From: an uncultured Clostridia bacterium
Lineage (GTDB): Bacteria; Bacillota; Clostridia; TANB77; CAG-508
Direction: 5' to 3'
DNA: 53,968 bases
Assembly: GCA_947626885.1 (NCBI GenBank)
Contig: CANQTX010000010.1
Location: forward strand, 1-53,968
The position numbers and the translations under genes are program-made. Shown here one piece after another: positions 17,612 to 24,996 of this stretch (the stretch's first letter is position 1; each line of letters starts with the position of its first letter). The notes beneath the pieces are model-generated. The model ran no database searches and was not told the DNA's origin. It saw only the letters and a program-made list of their open reading frames with translations.

Positions 17612-17983
17612 ATGAAGTATATTTTTTTAAAAATTATGGTAGCAATGATAATTTTTCTAACAATTTTTTCTGTTTTTTTTAATGTTGTACATGCGGCAGG
17701 GGTTACAGAGGATGATCTAAAAATTTTTCCCGGTTCTGATGAATCAGATACTGATGAGGGTAATAGGGTAAAAACGGTTTTAGGTGAAATTTTAAATATT
17801 GTTCGTATTGCTGGTTTTGGAATAGCACTTATCATTTTAATTGTTATTGGAATCAAATATATGATGTCCTCAGCGGGAGAAAGAGCAGATATAAAAAAAT
17901 ATGCTATTACTTATCTAATTGGTATTTTAGTATTTTTCGGTGCAACGGGAATTGTCGACATCTTACAAAATTTTGCTCCGTAA
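17612..17983 (+). CDS. VirB2/TrbC-like T4SS pilin 5
   Basis: 123 aa from ATG 17612 with GGAGG upstream. A signal peptide ending near NVVHA is followed by an acidic variable segment (EDDLKIFPGSDESDTDEG), TM1 (FGIALIILIVIGIKYM), an SAGERADIKKYA loop and TM2. More diverged than pilins 1-4, but clearly the same family. Its marked negative charge would give a pilus surface different from that of the other subunits. Confidence 0.85.
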   Translation: MKYIFLKIMVAMIIFLTIFSVFFNVVHAAGVTEDDLKIFPGSDESDTDEGNRVKTVLGEILNIVRIAGFGIALIILIVIGIKYMMSSAGERADIKKYAITYLIGILVFFGATGIVDILQNFAP

Positions 17984-18018
17984 TAAGAATGAATTAATAG
18001 AATGGAGATAAGAGTAAA

Positions 18019-18411
18019 ATGAAAATAAAAAGAAAAGAAATTATTATTTTAGCATTTTTTTGCTGTTTTATTGCTTTCTCACATGTAATATATGCATTTG
18101 ATATTGATATAATTACATCAGCAATGGATGCAGCAAATCAATTTCCTAGCGGTGTGGATAGTAAGACAGGTTTATCTGGGTTAATTAATAGAGCAATAGG
18201 TTTATTACAAGTTGCTGGTACAGGTATTGCAGTTATTGTGGTTACAGTATTAGGAATTAAGTATATTACAGCGAGTGTTGAACAAAAAGCTGAAATAAAA
18301 AAACAAGCCATTCCAATTGTTATAGGATGTATTTTAGTTTTTGGAGGCATTACATTAATATCAGCTATATTAACATTTTCTAATACATTATTTTATGGAG
18401 GAACGCCATAG
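18019..18411 (+). CDS. VirB2/TrbC-like T4SS pilin 6 (diverged)
   Basis: 130 aa with GGAGA before the ATG. A signal peptide ends near HVIYA (residue ~26). The mature part has an amphipathic segment, TM1 (GTGIAVIVVTVLGIKYI), a VEQKAEIKKQA loop in place of the APGD motif, and TM2. The C-terminal tail is extended (NTLFYGGTP). It closes the second pilin unit, followed by a hairpin terminator. The divergence suggests a specialised or minor subunit. Confidence 0.82.
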   Translation: MKIKRKEIIILAFFCCFIAFSHVIYAFDIDIITSAMDAANQFPSGVDSKTGLSGLINRAIGLLQVAGTGIAVIVVTVLGIKYITASVEQKAEIKKQAIPIVIGCILVFGGITLISAILTFSNTLFYGGTP

Positions 18412-18460
18412 TATTATTTTTTAGACAATCAAATTAAAAATATAATAAATATAATATAAG

Positions 18461-18488
18461 AAGAATTATGTAATGTAATTCTTTTTTT
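18461..18488 (+). terminator. terminator after pilin 6
   Basis: Perfect 8-bp arms (18461-18468 and 18476-18483) with a T7 run, 50 nt after the pilin 6 stop codon. Confidence 0.8.
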
Positions 18489-18584
18489 ATTTTAAAAAAA
18501 TGTTTGCATAAAAGTATAAAATTGGAGAAAAAAAGTCTATTTTAAACATGAATTTTAAAAAGAAAATATTATTTTTACATTCAT

Positions 18585-18601
18585 GTTACAATTAGGTTAA
18601 A
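18585..18601 (+). promoter_or_regulatory. GTTACA-type direct repeat upstream of pilin 7
   Basis: GTTACA at 18585 and GTTAAA at 18596 lie 11 bp apart, 25 bp upstream of the -35 box. It matches the pilin 2 box at 16122-16138 in 14 of 17 positions. Confidence 0.4.
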
Positions 18602-18625
18602 AATAGCGAACTTTTAAGAAAAATG

Positions 18626-18654
18626 TTGAAAAAAATTAACTTGTAAAGTATAAT
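18626..18654 (+). promoter_or_regulatory. sigma-A promoter of the main T4SS operon
   Basis: TTGAAA (18626-18631) is spaced 17 bp from TATAAT (18649-18654), 41 nt before the pilin 7 start. No clear terminator is visible between here and 46522, so it may drive ~28 kb. Confidence 0.8.
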
Positions 18655-18695
18655 AAATATAATGGTATCATTATATCAATAAGGAGATGAAAGCG

Positions 18696-19097
18696 ATGAT
18701 TTCTATAAAAAAAATATTTATTTTTACTTTATCATTTATAGTTATATTGAATACATTTTCTATGTTTTGTTATCATGTTCGAGGTGCTACCTATGATGAA
18801 ATAGTGAAGCAAGCTGAGGATTTTATAAAATTGGGAGAAAAACTAGTTGATAGTAGTTCTATTGATATTGAAGAAATGACAAAGGAATTTATTCCAATTG
18901 GTCAAATTTTAACAATGGCAGGAACAGGCATAATTATAGCAATAACAATCTATATGGGAATAAAGTATATGACATCAGGAGCAGAGCAACAGGCAAAATT
19001 AAAACAACAATTAGTGGGATTAGTTGTCGCAGCTATTGTTCTTTTTGCAGCATATCCTATTTGGAAAATAATTGCTACTTTTGTTTCAGCAATTTAA
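18696..19097 (+). CDS. VirB2/TrbC-like T4SS pilin 7 (most diverged)
   Basis: 133 aa from ATG 18696; AAGGAG lies 10 nt upstream, whereas the ATG at 18687 directly abuts it. An N-terminal signal or TM segment is followed by a charged amphipathic helix (DEIVKQAEDFIKLGEKL), TM1 (GTGIIIAITIYMGIKYM), an AEQQAKLKQQ loop and TM2. This is the least similar of the seven and the only one in the same unit as PrgI and VirB4. It may be the core or assembly-linked pilin. Confidence 0.8.
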   Translation: MISIKKIFIFTLSFIVILNTFSMFCYHVRGATYDEIVKQAEDFIKLGEKLVDSSSIDIEEMTKEFIPIGQILTMAGTGIIIAITIYMGIKYMTSGAEQQAKLKQQLVGLVVAAIVLFAAYPIWKIIATFVSAI

Positions 19098-19122
19098 GAA
19101 AAGCTATATAGGAGGATAAAAA

Positions 19123-19458
19123 ATGGGCACATATTATATTCCTCGTAATTATAGAGGAGAATCAAGAATTTTATATATTTTTACAGTAAAATCATTAATT
19201 ACTACGGCAGTTGGGGCATTAATCGGTTCAATATTTTTATTAATTTTTAAAGCTATGGGGATGACAATGGTAGGTGCAATTATTATGGGAGTTTTTGCTT
19301 TTATTGGGTTTGCTATCGGTGCATTAAAGATTCCAACTATTGTAGGAATTCCTGTTACAAAAAAAATAGGAGGAGAACCTATTGGAGAAATTATATTAAG
19401 ATATATAAAATTTAAAAAGAATAGAAAAATGTATACCTATACAAAGGAGGAAAAATAA
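19123..19458 (+). CDS. PrgI-family (VirB3-like) T4SS protein
   Basis: 111 aa. An N-terminal YYIPRNYRGESRILYIFTVK segment leads into two TM helices (~22-45 and ~47-68), then a short basic cytoplasmic tail (RYIKFKKNRKMYTYTKEEK). This is the plan of PrgI/VirB3-type proteins, which help place VirB4 and the pilin at the membrane. AGGAGG precedes the ATG. The stop overlaps the next start (TAATG), indicating tight coupling. Always being next to virB4 is known for this family. Confidence 0.85.
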   Translation: MGTYYIPRNYRGESRILYIFTVKSLITTAVGALIGSIFLLIFKAMGMTMVGAIIMGVFAFIGFAIGALKIPTIVGIPVTKKIGGEPIGEIILRYIKFKKNRKMYTYTKEEK

Positions 19459-20712
19459 TGGATATTATATCAATACTTCAAATTGCAATTTTTATGATTA
19501 TGATTGTTATTATTATATTGTTCTTTTTCTTATGGCGTTTGTCACAGCAACCAAAAGAGAAAAAAACAGAAGAAACAGCAGACATGATTGAAGTCAATGA
19601 ACAAAAAGAAAATAAAAAAGAACAAGAATATGGAAGGTTTACAGGAGAGTTAACAACAGAATCTATTTTCGATTTTATGGAATTTGAAGAAATTGTTGAT
19701 AGTATGATTGTTAGAAAAAAACGGAACACAATATGTTATGATTTTGCAATGCAATGGTGTTAATTATGATTTAATGTCAGAAGATGAAAAAATAAGTGTT
19801 GAGGAAGGATTTGTTCAATTTTTAAATACTTTAAGGTTTCCTATTCAACTTTATGTTCAAAGTAGAACATTAAATTTAAGAGATATTATAGCAGAGTATA
19901 AGTCTAGAGTAGATGTACTAGTTTCTGATATAGATAAAATAGATAGTAGAATAGCACAGGCAAAAGTACAAGGCAATAAAGCATTAAAAGAAAAATTAGA
20001 ATTTGAAAAAAGAAGAAAAGTAAATATTTTAGAATATGGAATCAATATTACAGATTATGTTGAAAAATTAAGTTCGAATAAAAATGTTCTACAACAAAGA
20101 ACATACGTTGTTGTTTCATTTTATTCTGCAGAAATTGGTGGTGGACTTGAAAAATATTCTAAAGAAGAAATTTATAATATGTGTTTTTCGGAACTGTATA
20201 CAAGATGCCAAAACATAGCAAGTGCTTTAGCAACATCACAAATTACAAGTAAAATTTTAGATTCTGAAGAATTAGCTGAATTACTATATATTGCATACAA
20301 TAGAGATGAAGCAGAATTATTACAATTTTCAAAAGCATTAGATTCTCAATATGATTCTTTATATAGTACAGGAAAAGATGTATTACAGAAAAAACAAGAA
20401 AAGTTAGATCAAGAAATCAATATTGCTGCTATTGATCTTGCGACGGATAGTATTTTAAAAGCAGATAAAAAGAAACAAATAGAAGATTTACAATCGGCGA
20501 TAAAGAAAGAGCAGAAAATCCAAGAAAAAGCAAATGAATTATTAGATACATATGAAAATCAACTAGATCCAAGAGTTTATGAATTAGCTAAAAATGAGGT
20601 AGAACAGTATGGAAATAAAAAAGGACAAGAAAAAACTCCTGAACAGAATGAAACAAGCACAATAACTACTCCGAAGAAAAAAGTTGTCAGAAGACGTAAA
20701 GTAGAAGACTAA
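19458..20712 (+). pseudogene. TraC/VirB4 N-domain-like T4SS protein, frame broken at A7 tract
   Basis: Two overlapping frames together encode one protein of ~418 aa: TM (residues ~5-27), a Glu/Lys linker, then a globular domain (YVMILQCNGVNYDLM, LRFPIQLYVQSRTLNLRD) resembling the N-terminal domain of VirB4/TraC, and a coiled-coil tail ending KKKVVRRRKVED. The first frame stops at 19763. Seven As at 19715-19721 hold one base too many: with six, VDSMIVRKNGTQYVM reads through. The domain normally precedes the VirB4 motor, here the next gene. It could be a true mutation, phase variation, transcriptional slippage or a sequence error. An internal TTG at 19708 could allow a shorter product. Confidence 0.75.
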
Positions 20713-20731
20713 AGAAAAGGGAGGATAAGAG

Positions 20732-22726
20732 ATGTTCGGAAAAAAGAAAATAGAAAGTTCAAATGAGTTAGAAACTGTTAAAGTTGAAACAGAAAGTGTT
20801 TTTAAAAAGAATGAAAGAAATATTAAGAGTTTAATTGCACCTGGAGGAATAGATGCTAGTTATACAAACCACATTGAGATTTCTTCTGCAAGAACAAGGT
20901 ATGCAAGAAGTATGATTGTTGCTAACTTACCAAGAATGTGTACATTTCCAGAATTTTTGAGAGGAATGTATACTTTTGGAGACTTAAATGTATCTGTCTT
21001 TATCAATCCCGTTAGTGAAGCTTCTTCACAAACCGATTTGAACAGAACGATTAATGAGTTGGAATCTGAAAGAATTGTGGCTTTAGATAGAGGGGATATT
21101 AACAGAGAAAGAATCATTGCTCAGAAAAGGATGGAAGCAGAAGATTTACGTGATGCTATTGCTGCAGGATTTAATAAATTATTTGATTCTTCTATTATAG
21201 CAACTATTTTTGCTTATAGTATGGATGAATTAGATCGATATACAGAATTATTGTCTAATGAAATGTCTAAGGTGTTAATAGATATAAAACCAGCATGGGC
21301 TATGCAAGATGAAGCTTTTAGATCTAATATGCCATTTTGTGATAACAAAATATCAAAATCTCATACTTTTGATAGAAGAGCAATGTCTACGGTATTTCCA
21401 TTTTTCACATCTGAAGTAGGACATGAAAATGGTATACCATTAGGATTTAATAAGCAAACAGGTTTACCTATTTTGTATGATAACTTTAGTCCGAAACTTA
21501 CCAATTATAATATGGTAATTTTTGGTAAATCTGGTGCTGGTAAATCTGTTACTATTAAAACAATTACAGCACGTTCTGCTGTATTAATGGGAATTGAAAG
21601 TTTAGCTATTGATGCCGAAGGAGAATATGGTATTGTTGCTGAAGCTTTAGGTGGTGTTAATGTTGTATTAAGTCCTAATTCTAAAACAATTATTAATCTG
21701 TTTGATATAGAACCTGAAAATGTGAAAGATGAAATTACAGGAAAAGAAAGAACTATTTTGAGTGTTGAAAATAAAGTAGAAGATGTCACAAACGGTCTAT
21801 TAACCATGGCAAGAGGTAGTACCAAAAGTACAGAAGTAAATGAGCTTACCAAACAAATTATATCAGAAGCAGTGGCAGAAGAGTATGCTGCATTGGGTAT
21901 CACCAGCAATGTAGAAAGTTTATATAGAAGAGATGATAATAGAAATATTGATATGTCTCAAACATATTTAGGAAGAACTAAGAAAAATATGCCAACTATA
22001 GGATCTTGGTATAAGAGAATTTGTAGAAAATCACAAGAAAATGATAACCCGGATTATCGTTTTCATTATAGTTACTTAGTAAAAGTTATGAAACAGTATG
22101 TAAGAGAATATAATGGACAAATGGCTTATTTTGATGGACAATCCACATTTGAGTTACTAGATGGTGTACCATTCATTAATATTGATATATCTCAATTAGA
22201 GGAAAGGTTTGCTAGACCGCTAGCACAACAAATTATGCTTTCTTGGGTTTGGGAAAAATATGTAAAAAAGAATAGTGAGGATAAATCAAAAGCTGCTAAA
22301 AAGAGAGTTTTAGTTGATGAGGCATGGATGTTATTGCCTTATCCAGAAGCAGTAGATTTCTTAAATACAATGGCAAGGCGTGCAAGAAAAAGAAATGTTT
22401 CCTTAGCTGTTATTTCACAAAAGTTCCAAGATTTTTATGAAAAACAAGAAGTACAAGCTGTTTTAACATCATCAGATACCAAATTATTCTTAGCGCAAGA
22501 TAAATCTGAAATTCAATATTTGAAGGAAGTATTTAAACTAAGTGAAGGAGAAGCAGGATTTTTAATTACTTGTGGAAGAGGAGAAGGTTTGTTAAAAGTA
22601 GCAGGTGATTCTGCTATTATAGCAATACAACCAACGAAAAAAGAATTTGAATTTGTTGAAACAAACTTAAGCAAACAAGCAGAAATGGAAAAAGCCAAAA
22701 AAGAATTAACGGAAGCAAATATGTAA
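20732..22726 (+). CDS. virB4: VirB4/TraC-family T4SS ATPase
   Basis: 664 aa. The motor domain contains Walker A GKSGAGKSVT (residue ~265), a following DAEGEYG segment, Walker B RVLVDEAWMLL (~525), and a late SQKFQDFYEKQEVQAVL segment with the usual sensor region. The N-terminal ~230 residues are the VirB4-specific part. VirB4 hydrolyses ATP at the inner face of the membrane and powers pilus assembly and substrate transfer. GGAGG precedes the ATG. The break in the preceding gene could affect its partner domain, but this frame is intact. Confidence 0.95.
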   Translation: MFGKKKIESSNELETVKVETESVFKKNERNIKSLIAPGGIDASYTNHIEISSARTRYARSMIVANLPRMCTFPEFLRGMYTFGDLNVSVFINPVSEASSQTDLNRTINELESERIVALDRGDINRERIIAQKRMEAEDLRDAIAAGFNKLFDSSIIATIFAYSMDELDRYTELLSNEMSKVLIDIKPAWAMQDEAFRSNMPFCDNKISKSHTFDRRAMSTVFPFFTSEVGHENGIPLGFNKQTGLPILYDNFSPKLTNYNMVIFGKSGAGKSVTIKTITARSAVLMGIESLAIDAEGEYGIVAEALGGVNVVLSPNSKTIINLFDIEPENVKDEITGKERTILSVENKVEDVTNGLLTMARGSTKSTEVNELTKQIISEAVAEEYAALGITSNVESLYRRDDNRNIDMSQTYLGRTKKNMPTIGSWYKRICRKSQENDNPDYRFHYSYLVKVMKQYVREYNGQMAYFDGQSTFELLDGVPFINIDISQLEERFARPLAQQIMLSWVWEKYVKKNSEDKSKAAKKRVLVDEAWMLLPYPEAVDFLNTMARRARKRNVSLAVISQKFQDFYEKQEVQAVLTSSDTKLFLAQDKSEIQYLKEVFKLSEGEAGFLITCGRGEGLLKVAGDSAIIAIQPTKKEFEFVETNLSKQAEMEKAKKELTEANM

Positions 22727-22796
22727 AGGTAAATAAAAATATAATCAAAAAAGGGATAAATGTTAGCATAAATTATGTCTAATATGAAAGATATAA

Positions 22797-24044
22797 ATGA
22801 AGAGATTAATTTGTAGTTTGCTAATTATAGCATTATTAACGAATTTCATATGTATCAATATATCTAGAGCAGGAGAGGAAAAACCGAAAAGTAGAGAAGA
22901 AGAAGTATATACTTCTCCAGCACCAAATTCCGAAGGAGCAGCAGCAGGAATTATTGAAGAAGGACAAACGACAACCGAAACAGTAGATGGGAAAGCTTCA
23001 GGTTCAACCGTGACAACCAACTCTTCTATGGGAGGTGCTTCTATTGTAGGAGTAGTTATGGGAGTATTAGCTTTAATTTTAGATATTCCTGCTTTTATTA
23101 TTCATTTTGTGATGAGTACACTAACATATGCTACAGAGGAAGATCCCAATTATGCATCAGATGATAATTTAAGGTTTATGTTTACTGTTAATAGAGCAGT
23201 ATTTAACAGAGTTCCTTTATTTAATATCAATTATTTTAATACAGATGAGACATATCAGGTGGGAGATACTACTATTCATGCTTCTTCAAGTATTAATGCA
23301 ATTAAAGACAATGTTCGTACAATGTATATAGTATGTAGATTATTAGCCTTGTTATTAGAATTACTCGTTTTAATATATATAGGAATTCGAATGGCCATAT
23401 CTACTATAGCAGAAGAACAAGCAAAATACAAAAAAATGTTTATAGGGTGGCTAGAAAGTCTTATTTTACTATTTTTATTACAATATATTATGATAGCTGT
23501 GATTAGTTTTGGAGAAGCAATAACAAATGTATTTTATAAATTAGAATGTAGTTTATTAAGTAGTAGTGGCAATCAATCTTTTGAGGATGTTATTATGGAT
23601 ACCATATTCACTTTATTAACAAACAATGCTGGATTAAAGTTATCGATGGCTACCATTATATATTGGTTTTTATTAATAACCCATATAAAATTTTTGTGGA
23701 TGTATTTAAAAAGAGTATTAATGGTAGGATTTTTAATTATGATTTCTCCATTAATTGTTATTACATATTCTATTGATAAAGCAGGAGATGGAAAAGCACA
23801 AGCATTTTCAACTTGGTTTAGGGAATTTACAATAAATGTACTAATTCAACCATTACATGCATTAATATATTTGGTATTTTGTTTTACAGCAGGAAAAATT
23901 GCTACAGTAGTACCATTAATAGCTTTAGCATTTCTTATGTCAATGGGAGCTGCAGAAAAAATGGTTAAAGTTATCTTTAATATGAAGGGATTAGCTTCTT
24001 TAGCAGAAGTAAATGATCTACCATTCTTAAAAAAGGGAAGATAA
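22797..24044 (+). CDS. VirB6/TrbL-like T4SS membrane protein 1
   Basis: 415 aa. A signal peptide (residues ~1-25) precedes a Ser/Thr/Glu-rich linker, a TM near 80-105, an external loop (VNRAVFNRVPLFNINYFNTD), then five or so TM helices with MYIVCRLLALLLELLVLIYI and the family hallmark SPLIVITYSIDKAGDGKAQA. This hallmark and PLHALIYLVF recur in the two later VirB6 genes. VirB6-type proteins form the inner-membrane channel of T4SS. It is the shortest of the four, lacking a long cytoplasmic tail. The ribosome binding site is weak (GAAAG), the only poor one among the large genes. Confidence 0.85.
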   Translation: MKRLICSLLIIALLTNFICINISRAGEEKPKSREEEVYTSPAPNSEGAAAGIIEEGQTTTETVDGKASGSTVTTNSSMGGASIVGVVMGVLALILDIPAFIIHFVMSTLTYATEEDPNYASDDNLRFMFTVNRAVFNRVPLFNINYFNTDETYQVGDTTIHASSSINAIKDNVRTMYIVCRLLALLLELLVLIYIGIRMAISTIAEEQAKYKKMFIGWLESLILLFLLQYIMIAVISFGEAITNVFYKLECSLLSSSGNQSFEDVIMDTIFTLLTNNAGLKLSMATIIYWFLLITHIKFLWMYLKRVLMVGFLIMISPLIVITYSIDKAGDGKAQAFSTWFREFTINVLIQPLHALIYLVFCFTAGKIATVVPLIALAFLMSMGAAEKMVKVIFNMKGLASLAEVNDLPFLKKGR

Positions 24045-24083
24045 TTCAGGAGGTAAACTGATACGAATAGAAAAACAAAAATT

Positions 24084-24971
24084 ATGTTAATTATTGTAAT
24101 ACTAGTTGTGATGCTCCTTTTATTAAGTGTATTATTATTTTTATACCAAAATGTTAACTATATAGAACAAACGAAAGTACAAAATAATATTACTACGGTT
24201 ATCCCAGAAGAGCAAAATGCTGTTATAAATCAAAAAACGAATCAAGTAACAGATAACCCTGTAGAGAGAGCGCATGTGGCAAAGATAACCAATATGTATT
24301 TAGATTGTGATGAATTTACAAAATTAGCATTTAATAGAATGAATATATCTGGAATAAAAGATGAAATAGGAGAGGGAAGCTCTTTAGAAAATGGTTATGT
24401 ATTATATGATGAGGCAAATTTAAAAATAAAGTTTAACAATTATGGTCAAGTGATAAATATAGTATTATTAGACGATTATCAAAAACAAGTTGCTAATGGA
24501 ATAGATATGCATACCAAATTAAGTGATATTAGAGAATTATATCCAGAAAATGCTTTTGGCTCTATGCGAGATGGAATGTTAGGATATAAAATTCCAGAAG
24601 CTTATATGTTTTGTTATGATGATGAGATATCTTTATATTCTCATCAATATACATATGATTCTGACTTTGAAAAAGCATTAATAGCATATATTGAAACAAA
24701 AGAGTTTGAAACTTTTATCAATTATATGCGAAATAACTGGTATGCTTGTGATACTTTTGAATATGATTTTGAAACGCAATCAGCACATATCACTTATCCT
24801 AATAAGGGTATTGAAATTAATATACAGCGTAATGATACAACAGGGGTCATTCTATATAATAATTACTATTTTACTGATAAAACTAGACAATTAGTAAAAA
24901 ATGAGAGCATTACTTTTAAAGATGAAGATTTAATAGAAGTATTTGAGGAACATAGAAGAAATTCACAATAA
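24084..24971 (+). CDS. membrane-anchored unknown T4SS-locus protein A
   Basis: 295 aa from ATG 24084: one N-terminal TM and an extracytoplasmic domain. Its C-terminal half (SAHITYPNKGIEINIQRND, then GVILYNNYYF) matches a segment of the next gene, so the two are paralogues. I recognise no family. The strong AGGAGG (24048-24053) is 30 nt from this ATG. It lies ~9 nt from an in-frame ACG at 24063, which would add a basic N-terminus (NRKTKI) as expected before a TM, so a non-AUG start is likely. The next gene's start follows by 25 nt. Confidence 0.7.
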   Translation: MLIIVILVVMLLLLSVLLFLYQNVNYIEQTKVQNNITTVIPEEQNAVINQKTNQVTDNPVERAHVAKITNMYLDCDEFTKLAFNRMNISGIKDEIGEGSSLENGYVLYDEANLKIKFNNYGQVINIVLLDDYQKQVANGIDMHTKLSDIRELYPENAFGSMRDGMLGYKIPEAYMFCYDDEISLYSHQYTYDSDFEKALIAYIETKEFETFINYMRNNWYACDTFEYDFETQSAHITYPNKGIEINIQRNDTTGVILYNNYYFTDKTRQLVKNESITFKDEDLIEVFEEHRRNSQ

Positions 24972-24996
24972 AAAGGAACCAGTAAGAAGGAGTGAC

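Noticed and set aside
18412..18695. Small ORF or riboswitch before pilin 7
   Set aside because: The stretch is explained by a terminator, the direct-repeat box and the promoter; no stable structure or coding frame beyond these.
19458..20712. Programmed -1 ribosomal frameshift at the A-rich tract
   Set aside because: The downstream frame is +1 relative to the first, that is one base must be skipped or removed. A -1 slip at the A-heptamer would enter the wrong frame.
21505..21909. 134-codon open frame on the minus strand
   Set aside because: It is antisense to the VirB4 ATPase motor region, without start signals or recognisable motifs.
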